From Phycisphaerales bacterium UBA4658 (GTDB lineage: Bacteria > Planctomycetota > Phycisphaerae > Phycisphaerales > UBA1924): 37,130 nucleotides of DNA. A model generated the notes under the pieces. The model had not been told where the DNA came from, ran no database searches, and saw only the letters and a list, made by a program, of their open reading frames with translations. This document shows positions 23,846 to 33,077 of the stretch, piece after piece. The stretch is taken from NCBI GenBank assembly GCA_002405485.1, contig DHLW01000053.1, forward strand, positions 8,557 through 45,686. Direction: 5' to 3'. The translations under genes and the position numbers were made by a program. Every line of letters starts with the position of its first letter. Position 1 is the stretch's first letter.

Positions 23846-26800
23846 TTAGCAGCCGCCGGCGAACCACGCGTTGAGGAAGTCGAAGATGTCGTTCACGTCC
23901 GGCGCGCCCGTGCCGTCGCCGCCAAAGTCCGCGAACGTCGAGCTGGCGAACCAGTCATTGAGGAACGCGAAGATGTCGGTCACCTGGACGCCGTCGCCCA
24001 GCTTGTCGTAGTCGGCGTAGCAGCACGGCGTGGTGCTCACGCCGCCGGCGTTGCAGGCCGTCGCGGAGGAGGCGAACGAAGCGCCCCACTGCGTGCCGGA
24101 GGTGACGCACGCCGCGGAAGCGATCGTGGCGTTGCAGGTAGCCCCGCGGCAGCAGACGCCCGCCGGGGGCGGAGCGCAGTTGGCCGGGGTGCAGGCGACA
24201 TTCGCGCCAAGCCAGGTCCCGACGCACGCGGCCTGCGTGGTCGTCGAGCAGGTGAACGTCGGGCTGCAGCAGCCGCCCGTCGGCACCGGCGGGCAGGCGT
24301 TGGGGGTGCACGAGCGGAGCACGGCCTGCGGCGAACCGCCGGCGGTGGTGCAGGCCGCGGCGTCAGCCGTCAGCAGGCAGACGCCGGACCCGAAGCAGCA
24401 CGTGGCGATCGGATTGGCGCAGGTGTTGGGCGTGCAGACGCCCGCGGCGAGGAAGGTGCCGCCCGTGCAGGTGGTGTCGGTCGTGATCGAGCACTCGCCG
24501 AACGCGACGCAGCAGGAGCCGACGATCGCACCCGCGGGGGGGCCGCCGCCAGAATCGCACGGGGCGTTGGTGCCGGGGTCGCAGACGGTGCCGTTGCCCA
24601 GGAAGACGCCGCCCAGAGTGACGCAGTCCGCCGGCTCGGAGCCACCGACGACGGCGCCGCTGCGGGCCGTGACGGTGCACGCGGTGCCGACGATGCAGCA
24701 GGCCCCGACCTCATCGACGGAGGTGACGCGGACCCAGTAGCGGTTGCCGACGTCGCCCGGGAGCCCGAGGCAGGGGAAGTTGTCGAAGGAGCTCACCGAG
24801 AAGTTCAGGTAGAACTCGCCGTTGGGCACGAAGATCAGGAAGTCGTTGATGCTCGAGCAGGCCGTGACGCCCAGGGTCACCAGCGGGACAGCGCCCGCGG
24901 TGCAGGTGCCGCGACCGACCTGGATGAAGCCGGGGAACTCGGATCGGAAGTCGACCCGGAACCAACGGCCGCCAGCGCCCGAGGTATCGTTCACGTCCGG
25001 CAGACGCCAGAAGTCAAAGTCGCGGGTGGTGCCGGCGTTGGAGATGCGACCCGTGCCCGTGCTGCCCAGCGGCAGAGCCACGGCGGTGCCGCAGTCAGAG
25101 TTCGTGCTCGTCGCACCGCACGCATCCGGCTCGACGATCGCGCCGGCCGGGATGTCGATGGTGCAGTTGGCCAGCGCCGAGCAGGCCAGTGCCGGCGGGT
25201 TCGACGGGGTGCCGCTGGCGGAAGCATTCACGTAGAAGAAGCCGGTGTCGATGACGCCGCCGCCACTCTCGAAGCCGTAGACATAGACGTAGTACACCTG
25301 GCCCGCGGCCGAGGGGAAGGTGATCGAAGACGCGCCGGTCGTGGTCGCGGCGCAGGTCGCGGCCTCATCGTTGGTGCCGATGCACACGAACGCGCTGGTG
25401 CACTCATTCGGAGCCGTGCCACGCGTGCAGTAGACGCTGATCACGGTGTCGAAGTCCGTCGCCGCGGCGAAGGGATTCGAGCCGGTGTTGCAGGTCGAGA
25501 TCGTGATGTCCTGACCGTTGCCGACCACGCGGTACCACAGACCATTCTCGGTGGGGACCTCGCTCCCGCACGCGAACGGGAGGTTCGCCGGGGGAATCGG
25601 AACCAGGTTGTGCCCGAAGGTCGGAGCAGCGCCCAGCGTGAGGGTCACGGCGGTGGCGCAGCTCGTGTTGGGCAGAGCCGGAACAGAGAGGCAGGTGGTC
25701 GAACGCACCAGGCTCACACCCTGCAGGCAGAACGACTGATCGCCGTTGAACACCTGCGTGCCGGGGGTATAGGCCGGCGCAGCGATGTTGTTCCGCTGAT
25801 GACGGAAGCCGTCGGCGATGGTCGTCGCACGGGCGTTGGCCTTGTTCATCCAGAACCAGGCCACGGTCGCGCTGCTCTGGTTCTGAACTTCCAGCCAGTA
25901 GCAGCCGGGGGCCAGCGCCAGGGGCGCGGTGCCGAGGCTGAAGCTGTAGTTGAACCCGCGCGTGAAGCCCGGGATGAACGCCGTGCCGCGGGTGAGCGTC
26001 TCACCGTTGGGACCGGGGGTCCCGGCGGTCAGCGTCAGGTCCAGCAGCGGAGCGCCCTCGTTGGGCACGCCGCTCGGGGTGCCGTCGGGGAAGACGCGGA
26101 CGCGGAAGGTCTCGGTCGTCGGGAGCGTCGCCGTGCCGCCGTAGAAGCCCTGGATGCAGAAGCCGGTCAGCGTCTGCGGCGAAGTGATCGTGAAGTTGTC
26201 GGCGAGGCGGAAGTCCTGGCCGCCGGCGGTGTGCGCCGACTGCCCGACCACCGTGCCGTCCCACACCTGGCAGGTCGTGAATCCGGGAGACACATAGCAC
26301 GACGACGTGCTGGCCACCGGGCAGGTGACGCCGTCGGCGACCGACGTGATCGGGATGTTGAAGCAGAAGTTCAGATCCGAGGAGTCCACGCCGTCAATCA
26401 GGTACGTTCCGGTGTTGGAGCGCGTCCAGATGACGCCGTCGCCCTGATTCGAGGTGCGGTGCAGGTACTGCTGGTTGGTCGTGAACGTCGAGGGACGGAT
26501 CTCGATCCAGTAGCAGGTGTTGGGATTCAGCGCGATGGGCGTCGGGAGGGTCGCGGTGTAATCACGCAGCGTGAAGCCGGCGAGCGTGCCGTTGGCGACG
26601 CTCGTCAGGTTCGCGCCCGAGACCACCTGGCCGAGCACCACGGGCGTGCCCGGGAACCCGCCGTTGTCGTTGAAGATCGTGATGATGAAGTTCGTGAACG
26701 CCGGAGAGTCCGTGAACGTCGTCGTGCCGATGCGACCGGCCGCCGACCACGAAAGCTGGCTCACCGTCGGGGCCGCCGCGGAGGTCGTGCGGAAGTTGTC

Positions 26801-27136
26801 GGCCTGGCGACCGCCGGTGGCGGTCTGGATCAGAGCGATGAACGTCGCGGCCTCGGTGACGTTGGTGAAGTCACCGTTGGCCTGGCAACCGCCACCCGGA
26901 ACCGGAGGCGGAGCACGACGGACGAAACGGTTTCCCTGGGTCGACCCGTCCGACATCAGCTTCTGTGCGCCCTCGGGCCGCTCAATGCGGGCCGACGGTG
27001 CGCCGGCGAGCTCCCCATGGAACACATCCGGCTCCAGCGCGACTTGCGCAAGGCCGGTGGACGGAACCGACAAGGCCGCCGCGGCACCCGCCGCGATCAC
27101 GGCCCGACGACACACACTCTTCCAATTGTCATACAT
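23846..27136 (-). CDS. Secreted Cys-rich repeat protein with C-terminal GC-type dockerin-like module
   Basis: 1096 residues. A signal peptide ends after about residue 31 (STGLA before QVALEP). Residues about 60-420 hold two related beta-rich domains, each with a CYWIEI or CYWLEV segment. About 430-620 look like a PPC-type domain (ENGLWYRVVGNGQDITISTC, FDTVISVYC, YYVYVYGFESGGG). Then come about five Cys-rich units of 35-50 residues of the type 'GxCC...C...C...GG...C.PN.C' (about 830-1030), probably disulfide-bonded. The C-terminus has two dockerin-like halves (TDIFAFLNDWF, NDIFDFLNAWF) and ends AGGC. The ATG at 27136 has GAGGAGGT upstream. It is the last of five same-strand secreted-protein genes and has its own terminator. 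Surface or matrix function is inferred, not shown. Confidence 0.88.
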   Translation of the reverse strand: MYDNWKSVCRRAVIAAGAAAALSVPSTGLAQVALEPDVFHGELAGAPSARIERPEGAQKLMSDGSTQGNRFVRRAPPPVPGGGCQANGDFTNVTEAATFIALIQTATGGRQADNFRTTSAAAPTVSQLSWSAAGRIGTTTFTDSPAFTNFIITIFNDNGGFPGTPVVLGQVVSGANLTSVANGTLAGFTLRDYTATLPTPIALNPNTCYWIEIRPSTFTTNQQYLHRTSNQGDGVIWTRSNTGTYLIDGVDSSDLNFCFNIPITSVADGVTCPVASTSSCYVSPGFTTCQVWDGTVVGQSAHTAGGQDFRLADNFTITSPQTLTGFCIQGFYGGTATLPTTETFRVRVFPDGTPSGVPNEGAPLLDLTLTAGTPGPNGETLTRGTAFIPGFTRGFNYSFSLGTAPLALAPGCYWLEVQNQSSATVAWFWMNKANARATTIADGFRHQRNNIAAPAYTPGTQVFNGDQSFCLQGVSLVRSTTCLSVPALPNTSCATAVTLTLGAAPTFGHNLVPIPPANLPFACGSEVPTENGLWYRVVGNGQDITISTCNTGSNPFAAATDFDTVISVYCTRGTAPNECTSAFVCIGTNDEAATCAATTTGASSITFPSAAGQVYYVYVYGFESGGGVIDTGFFYVNASASGTPSNPPALACSALANCTIDIPAGAIVEPDACGATSTNSDCGTAVALPLGSTGTGRISNAGTTRDFDFWRLPDVNDTSGAGGRWFRVDFRSEFPGFIQVGRGTCTAGAVPLVTLGVTACSSINDFLIFVPNGEFYLNFSVSSFDNFPCLGLPGDVGNRYWVRVTSVDEVGACCIVGTACTVTARSGAVVGGSEPADCVTLGGVFLGNGTVCDPGTNAPCDSGGGPPAGAIVGSCCVAFGECSITTDTTCTGGTFLAAGVCTPNTCANPIATCCFGSGVCLLTADAAACTTAGGSPQAVLRSCTPNACPPVPTGGCCSPTFTCSTTTQAACVGTWLGANVACTPANCAPPPAGVCCRGATCNATIASAACVTSGTQWGASFASSATACNAGGVSTTPCCYADYDKLGDGVQVTDIFAFLNDWFASSTFADFGGDGTGAPDVNDIFDFLNAWFAGGC

Positions 27137-27521
27137 CACAGGAACGACCTCCTCTAGAAAGCGGGCTTGAAACGTCCCGAGTGCTCCACCCGGCAGGAAA
27201 GAACTGACCCGACCACGCACCAAGCCAACCGTGTTGCGATCTCCAATATTGACTCGTCTTTCACACTCAAACACTCGACCAGCGATGTCCTTGTCCACTC
27301 GTGCCGTTTTGGCACAACCTTGACACTCCGGCGTCCAAGACCACACTGCACACTTCCGCAATCTTGGCAATCATCCAGAAAGACAGTCATCTTGACCATT
27401 TCACACGCGGATGCGGACTCCGGAATCGGACTCGCTCTGTGCATCGGCGTTTCAGTTGATGCGAGTTGTCTTCGCTGAACATCTTTCCTGAGATCCCAAG
27501 AACGCGCAAAATCAGCCGAAG
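27137..27521. other. Intergenic leader region of the Cys-rich dockerin gene
   Basis: 385 bases, visibly less GC-rich than the neighbouring genes. It holds the GAGGAGGT ribosome binding site close to 27136 and a small inverted repeat GTGCC (27301-27305), loop GTTTT, GGCAC (27311-27315). A minus-strand open frame crosses it (27528-27154) but has neither a good start nor a protein-like composition. A promoter for the downstream gene must lie here; I cannot place it with confidence. Confidence 0.5.
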
Positions 27522-30500
27522 TCAGCATCCCGGCGGCCGGGTGAAAAAGCAGTTCAGAAAATCGAAGATGTCCGCGGGCGTCACGCCCCCAGACTGGTTG
27601 AAGTCGGCGCTGGAAAGCTGGGCAAACCAGGCGTTCAGATACTCGAACACGTCCGCCGCCGAGATCGAGCCGTTCCCGTCAAAGTCGCACGCACAGAGAT
27701 TTCCCTGGGTCACTCGAAGGAACCCTGGCCCGCCTTGACCATTCCGTGACCCGATGCGCACGAAGGAGGTCTGGCCTGCGACCGCCTCGAAGGAGAGGTT
27801 CGACTGTGCCGTCATCACCCCGGAACCGGGCACACAGACGGCATCGTCATTGCATTGCCGAGTCACAAGCGTCCCAGCCGAGCAGCCGGGGGTGGCATTC
27901 GCGACTACGAGCACGGTGTCGAACGTCGACCCGCAGAGCGAGACGGTCGTCATGCCCGATTGGGGCGCGGTGTATCGGAACCAGACATCGGATCGGAGCT
28001 GGGCGAGCGGCGGGGAGAGCGTGCAGCCGTCGATCGCGGGCCCGCCGTCGGTCGCCGAAAGCGTGTCGAACTCGAACGTGCCGTTCCCGATGGCGATGGC
28101 CTGATCGCAGGCGTCGTTGGGAGGGGGGACGAGGTTCCACTGGACGGAGAACACGCCTTGGGCTCCGCCTGCCCCCGCGACGCGCAGCAACACCGGATCT
28201 CCGGCGACCAGTCTCACGACCAGTCCGGATCGATTTGTCCCGACGCCGCACACGGCCGCGCTGTCGTCGTTGCACGCATACGCGGGTGAGGCGCACGAGG
28301 CGTGCAGCGTGATCACCGTGTTCAACTGCGGATTGCCGGTGGTCGTGCAGGTGTCGATGCGATACCACCCTGTCGCGGCGGGCACGAGCTGATACCACAC
28401 GTCGCGTCCGTCGGCGGCACATGGGCCAAGAGCGTCCGTGGTCGCGTCGGTGTTCGATCCGAGCGTCGGCGTTCCGATCGCAAGCGGGAGGGCATCGGCG
28501 CAGCGGTCGTTGACCGGGGCATCGTTTTCGATGCTGATGCTCGCCGCCCCGAGCAGCGGCGTCGTGGCCGCGGCGCGAATGAGCACACCCTGGCCACCGA
28601 CCAGGAGCACGCGAGCGATCGACCCCTGGCTGGTTCCGCAGGTGGATGGGTCCGATCCGCCGCACGCGATCGGGCTTGCGTTGATGGGACAAGAGTTCCC
28701 GGCAAACACGCTGAGCGTCATGGGCGTTGAGGAGCCGCACGACTGCACGCGGTAGAAGCGGGTATCTGAGGCGACGAATCTGAACCACACGTCGCTCGCC
28801 GCGGCATCGCTGCCGCACGAGGACACACCGCTGGGCGTCGCTCCAGCGAAGCCGAACGCCGTGGGTCCGAACCCCAGAAGCTCGATCGCATCGGCGCAGT
28901 TGTCGCCCGTCGTGGGCTGACGAACGACCGCAAGCTGGAACATGCCCTCGCCCCCACCGGGGACCGCGACGCGGATGAGGTACCTTGTACCCCCGACCAT
29001 GGCCACGCTCACGCGACCGCCCGCCGTCGCCCCGCAGAATGACGAGTCGCTCTCGTTGCAAGCGATGGGCGCTGCGGTGCAGGACTCGAACACGCTGACG
29101 CCCGCGGAGGAGCCGTCGCCGCAGGTGTTCACGGCATAGACACCCGTCACCGAAGGGGTGAAGGCGAACCAGACGTCCTTGGTGTCGCCATCGGCGCAGC
29201 CCGGCGTGAGATCAGTTCCTGTGGCCCCGACGGTGCTGGAGTCGAAAATGAGCCCCTCGAGGATCGTGATTGCCGAGAGACACTGGTCATTGGACGGCGC
29301 GTTCCGGGCCGCGAGGATGGTGAAGTCGCCCCACTGTCCGTTCGGAGCCGCACCCTTGCCGGCCACGCGGATGCGATAGGGCGTGCCCGCCGCGAGCGTG
29401 AGCGTGACGCTCGATCCCGTGCCGCAGGCGTCGTCGGAACAGGCGATGACCCCCGCGCCCGGCGAGCCGGGGCAGGCGGTGTGCACGCTCAGCACCGTGT
29501 CGAAGGTGGCGGATGAGCAGGTGGAGATCGTGTACGACCCCGAGGTCACGGGCGTGAAGACGTACCACACGTCCAGGGACGACGGGGCGCAGTTCACGGT
29601 GGTGTCGGTCCCGATGATCGGCGACGTGCGACCCAGCGCAGGGACGCCAGCGTTGAGCACCCGGGCCGACCCGCACCCGTCATTGCCCGATGGCGCAAAG
29701 AGCGTGAGCGCGAATGGTCCGAACGAGCCGCGCACGCCCGCGACCCGCAGCAGCACCTGCGCCGGAACCGACGCGGGGGTGATGCTCAGCGAGGCCGATC
29801 CACCCTCAGGGCATGGTTCGGCCTGCGTGGAGACATCGCATTGCACGCTGGTGGTGCTGAAGCAGGTGGACTGCACGCTCAGCACGGGCTGAAACGCACG
29901 GGTGCACACCTGCACGCGATAGGTCCCCGGGGCGTCGGCGCTGAAGGCCACGAAGACGTCGGACGTGTCCCCTGTCCCGCACGCGCTGACATCGGTGCCC
30001 ACCGTCGGACCGTTGCTCAGGATCTGCGTGGAGTTCACGGGGATGAACGCGCCGATCCCGCACAGGTCCCCGGGCACCGGGCCGCCGGGCGGCTGGCTGA
30101 TAAGCACCGCGTACGCGCCGCCGGCGCCCGCGCCGCTGGTCGCCACACGCAGCCGATAGGTCTGACCGGCGAGCAGATCGGCGACGAGCACGGCGTCATC
30201 CCCGCACGTGTCGTCGTCGCAGACGATCGGCGCGAACGCGCAGTCGGCGTAGAGCGTCGCGACGCTGTTGATCCCCGACCCGCACAGCGACACCGTGTGC
30301 ACGCCCGAGACGCTGGGGACGAAGGTGTGCCACACGGCCCGGCTCGTCGGCGCACACAGGCCGGTCACCCCGTCGCCGGGAGAGGTCGCGCTGGACCCTT
30401 CAAAGACGACGCCCACGGGGATCGGGGTGGCCGTCTGGCAGGTGAACTGGGCCAGGGCCTTCTGGCCCACCAGCGCCAGGACCATCGCGCCAAGTGTCGC

Positions 30501-30548
30501 GGCTGTCCGCGGGCTACACCATCGCCGGCCGAACGTCTCGCCGAGCAT
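27522..30548 (-). CDS. Secreted protein with seven PPC-like repeats and C-terminal GC-type dockerin-like module
   Basis: 1008 residues. A signal peptide ends near residue 34 (GQKALA before QFTCQTA). Seven tandem units of about 120-140 residues follow. Each begins with an NDxCxxA-type segment and contains 'DVWFxFTPxxxGxYxxxTC', 'FDTVLSVxxxC', 'ACxDDxCG' and 'LxAGTxYxIRVAG'. This is the bacterial pre-peptidase C-terminal (PPC) pattern of secreted proteins, with a regular Cys pattern. The C-terminal module is two dockerin-like halves (DFDGNGSISAADVFEYLNAW, then TPADIFDFLNCFF), ending PPGC. The ATG at 30548 has GGAG 7 bases upstream and is preferred over a TTG 18 bases before it. A structural or adhesive role at the cell surface is an inference. 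Confidence 0.88.
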   Translation of the reverse strand: MLGETFGRRWCSPRTAATLGAMVLALVGQKALAQFTCQTATPIPVGVVFEGSSATSPGDGVTGLCAPTSRAVWHTFVPSVSGVHTVSLCGSGINSVATLYADCAFAPIVCDDDTCGDDAVLVADLLAGQTYRLRVATSGAGAGGAYAVLISQPPGGPVPGDLCGIGAFIPVNSTQILSNGPTVGTDVSACGTGDTSDVFVAFSADAPGTYRVQVCTRAFQPVLSVQSTCFSTTSVQCDVSTQAEPCPEGGSASLSITPASVPAQVLLRVAGVRGSFGPFALTLFAPSGNDGCGSARVLNAGVPALGRTSPIIGTDTTVNCAPSSLDVWYVFTPVTSGSYTISTCSSATFDTVLSVHTACPGSPGAGVIACSDDACGTGSSVTLTLAAGTPYRIRVAGKGAAPNGQWGDFTILAARNAPSNDQCLSAITILEGLIFDSSTVGATGTDLTPGCADGDTKDVWFAFTPSVTGVYAVNTCGDGSSAGVSVFESCTAAPIACNESDSSFCGATAGGRVSVAMVGGTRYLIRVAVPGGGEGMFQLAVVRQPTTGDNCADAIELLGFGPTAFGFAGATPSGVSSCGSDAAASDVWFRFVASDTRFYRVQSCGSSTPMTLSVFAGNSCPINASPIACGGSDPSTCGTSQGSIARVLLVGGQGVLIRAAATTPLLGAASISIENDAPVNDRCADALPLAIGTPTLGSNTDATTDALGPCAADGRDVWYQLVPAATGWYRIDTCTTTGNPQLNTVITLHASCASPAYACNDDSAAVCGVGTNRSGLVVRLVAGDPVLLRVAGAGGAQGVFSVQWNLVPPPNDACDQAIAIGNGTFEFDTLSATDGGPAIDGCTLSPPLAQLRSDVWFRYTAPQSGMTTVSLCGSTFDTVLVVANATPGCSAGTLVTRQCNDDAVCVPGSGVMTAQSNLSFEAVAGQTSFVRIGSRNGQGGPGFLRVTQGNLCACDFDGNGSISAADVFEYLNAWFAQLSSADFNQSGGVTPADIFDFLNCFFTRPPGC

Positions 30549-30878
30549 CACGCACTCCAGAGTCAATCCAACTGAACCCGGCGCGGGCCATCCGCCCGGC
30601 CGAGAAGATCACAGGCACTCACACACGCGTGCCCGGAGCCGCCGACACCGGCATCCACCTCGGGAACCGGAGTCCGGCGGTGCACCGGAACGCAGGTATT
30701 TGAGCACACATGAGTTATCGGCACAAGAGCAGAGTCCGAAAAAAACCGCACTCGGCCGGAAAAACCACCGATTCCAGAGCAAACCGGGGATGAGCCCGGG
30801 CCGGAAGGGCCGATGGAGCATCTCGGCGTCCGCCAGAGGTGTTCCTGGTCGCGGGGGAGCGTGCAGCGCAGCGGACGC
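30549..30878. other. Intergenic region between two dockerin-protein genes
   Basis: 330 bases without a supported gene. On the minus strand downstream of the protease gene there is a run of seven T (plus-strand A7 at 30739-30745), preceded by CCGAGTGCGG, and a second T5 run. The stems are too short to call an intrinsic terminator firmly. The rest should hold the promoter of the PPC-repeat gene. Confidence 0.5.
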
Positions 30879-32930
30879 TCAGCAGCCGACGAACCAGCAG
30901 TTCAGGAAGTCGAAGATGTCCTGCGCGGTCGACTGGCCGTCGTTATTGAAGTCGCCGATGCCGGCGAACCAGTCGTTCAGGAAGTCGAAGATGTCGGCGG
31001 CGTTCAGTGCGGCGGACCCGCCCAGGACGCCGGCGTTCCAGTTGCAGGGGCAGGACGACTCGGAGCCGATCACGCGGAGCTGCCAGGAGGTGAACGTGCC
31101 CAGGCCGCCGCCAACCAGATCCGAGACCCGGATCGACCACGTGCCGCGGGCCTTTTCGTCCCAGTGCCGGATGCTGGTGAACGTGAAGGAGGCGTACCCG
31201 CCGGAGAAGTCCGTGCGGTTGTCGGCGAGCAGACTCCGCACCCCGCTCGGGCCGAACAGCTCGACGCGCAGATCGCCGAGACGCTGATGCGGCGCATCCA
31301 GGATGACCTGCACGCGCTCGATGGCGAGATTCGCGGGCACGACGACCGATGACGACACGCCCGTGAGCACGTTGTCCGGAATCTGCGTGTTGACGGTGAG
31401 CACGGGGCTCGTCCAGGTTCGTTCGGCGGGCATGTTCACGTGCGTCGCGGCAAGGGCGACGGCGGCGCCGGCGTCGATCGCTCCGTAGCCGAACTGATCG
31501 CTCACCCATCGACCGGCGGCGTTGAGCGCCCAGCTCTCATCGCCGGGATTCACGCGCCGCGCGGTGCGGATGAGCACGTGATGCACGTCGCGCCAGGAGA
31601 GATTCGGATTGGCCTGGAGCAGCAGCGCGACCACGCCCGAGGCGATGGGCGCCGCCGCGCTTGTTCCGCCGAACGCGGGGGTGTACGAGCCCGGCGCGAT
31701 CGTGCCGCTTCCGGAGGACGTGAAGATCCCCGACCCGCCGGAACCGAAGAAGTCGAAGCTGGAGGTCGTCACCAGGGCGAGCGAAGATCCGGGCTCAGAA
31801 TAGCTCGCAGCCCGGTCGATGTTGTCGATCGCCCCAACGCACAGCGCGTAGCGCGACGAGGCGTACTGGTCGTACGAGCAGCGGTCCATGTTGGTCTGCC
31901 GACCGTTGCCCGCGGCCCAGACGATGACCGTGCCCTTGCCCCCGCGCCCGAGCGTGGCGGCGTCCTGCATCGCGGCGGCCTCGATGGAGGAGATGATCCC
32001 CAGCGTGCCGTTGTCCACCGGTCCCCACGAGTTGCTCTTGACGTGGTTGAGGTCGTTCCTGAACGCCAGCGCCACGGCGTTGTCGGAATCGAACCCGTAG
32101 TACAGCCGCGAGACCTTGGCCCCATGAGCGATCCCAGCGCCCCCGATGCCGTTGCTGGGCACCATCGCCACCAGCCCGGCGCACGCCGTCGCGTGATCAT
32201 CCGGAAAGCCCAGGTCGGCCTGGCTGGCGGCGGAGTTGAAGTTGGCGGCGAGGTCTGGGTGGCCGGCGTTCAGCCCCGCGTCGACGATGCCCACGGTGAT
32301 GCCCGCGCCGGTCAGTCCGCTCATCCACGCGGGGATGACGTTCGTGCTCGCCGAGGGCTGCACCGAGTTGCTCACGTACCACTGCTGACCCAGTGAGGGA
32401 TCGGTGGGCACGCCGCGAAGGACCGAACGCTTGCTGTCGACATAGGCCTCGGCGATGCGGGCATCGGCGCGGGCGATGGCGGCGAGCCGCGCGGCCTCTC
32501 GAACGCTGGCGACGTCGATGAACCAGAACGAGGCCAGCTCGCCGGCGGCCGGAGCGTTGAGCTCATCCGCGATGGAGCGCACCGCCGAGCCGGGGCTGGC
32601 CTGCGCAAGCTCGTCGACCGGTCCGCGGTGCGCGGCCCGGACGATCACACGGGACCGGACCTCGATGGGTCCAAGCACGCCCGCAGGATCCTGCAGCACG
32701 CTGGTTCGAGCCTCCGGGGTTGCCGCAAGCCACGCCCGGTCCCCGATGCTGAGAGCGACATGCAGCGGTTCGCCCGAGCCGGTCGCCATCGCGGCGATCG
32801 GCGTGCGATCCTGGGCCACCGCCGACTGACCAACGGCGGCCAGCAGCGCGACGACGGCGCAGACGCCGCGGAGCGCGACCGGCGCGTGGAGGGTGCCCGA
32901 GGATGGCAGACTGGTTTTCAGCATGCCCAT
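30879..32930 (-). CDS. Secreted subtilisin/kexin-like serine protease with P domain and GC-type dockerin-like module
   Basis: 683 residues. A signal peptide ends near residue 39 (GQSAVA before QDRTP). A propeptide-like region (about 45-170) follows. The S8 domain has Asp217 (GIVDAGLNAGHPDL), His246 (DDHATACAG instead of the usual HGTxVAG), the oxyanion Asn342 (VWAAGN) and Ser424 (FGGTSAAAP). A proprotein-convertase P domain spans about 505-622 (LAIERVQVILDAPHQRLGDL, RGTWSIRVSDL). The C-terminal 57 residues are two dockerin-like halves (ADIFDFLNDWF, QDIFDFLNCWF), ending FVGC. All catalytic residues are present, so it is probably active outside the cytoplasm, perhaps on neighbouring secreted proteins. 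The ATG at 32930 has no Shine-Dalgarno sequence but a TATAGA box 9 bases upstream. A second ATG lies two codons later. Confidence 0.93.
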   Translation of the reverse strand: MGMLKTSLPSSGTLHAPVALRGVCAVVALLAAVGQSAVAQDRTPIAAMATGSGEPLHVALSIGDRAWLAATPEARTSVLQDPAGVLGPIEVRSRVIVRAAHRGPVDELAQASPGSAVRSIADELNAPAAGELASFWFIDVASVREAARLAAIARADARIAEAYVDSKRSVLRGVPTDPSLGQQWYVSNSVQPSASTNVIPAWMSGLTGAGITVGIVDAGLNAGHPDLAANFNSAASQADLGFPDDHATACAGLVAMVPSNGIGGAGIAHGAKVSRLYYGFDSDNAVALAFRNDLNHVKSNSWGPVDNGTLGIISSIEAAAMQDAATLGRGGKGTVIVWAAGNGRQTNMDRCSYDQYASSRYALCVGAIDNIDRAASYSEPGSSLALVTTSSFDFFGSGGSGIFTSSGSGTIAPGSYTPAFGGTSAAAPIASGVVALLLQANPNLSWRDVHHVLIRTARRVNPGDESWALNAAGRWVSDQFGYGAIDAGAAVALAATHVNMPAERTWTSPVLTVNTQIPDNVLTGVSSSVVVPANLAIERVQVILDAPHQRLGDLRVELFGPSGVRSLLADNRTDFSGGYASFTFTSIRHWDEKARGTWSIRVSDLVGGGLGTFTSWQLRVIGSESSCPCNWNAGVLGGSAALNAADIFDFLNDWFAGIGDFNNDGQSTAQDIFDFLNCWFVGC

Positions 32931-32939
32931 GACGGATCG

Positions 32940-32945
32940 TCTATA
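32940..32945 (-). promoter_or_regulatory. Candidate -10 box (TATAGA) of the protease gene
   Basis: On the minus strand TATAGA ends 9 bases before the ATG at 32930, so transcription would start within about 0-3 bases of the start codon. No -35 box is visible at 16-18 bases. The same hexamer occurs upstream of the cassette gene at 4227. Confidence 0.35.
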
Positions 32946-33077
32946 CGACGCGTCGACCACAGAAGGTCCGACAAACGGCTCCCGACTTGACGAGTTCCAG
33001 CCCGGCCGGGGGTGCGTTTCCGGACGCCGACCAGTAAGACGCCAACCGTTCGCAAAGATCGATGCGAGACAGCCCGA

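Noticed and set aside
27309..27325. Sigma-54-like TGGCAC...TTGAC on the plus strand
   Set aside because: Spacing is one base short, the GC of the -12 element is missing, and no plus-strand gene follows.
27154..27528. Minus-strand open frame in the leader of the Cys-rich dockerin gene
   Set aside because: It overlaps the ribosome binding site region, has no convincing start, and its composition is not protein-like.
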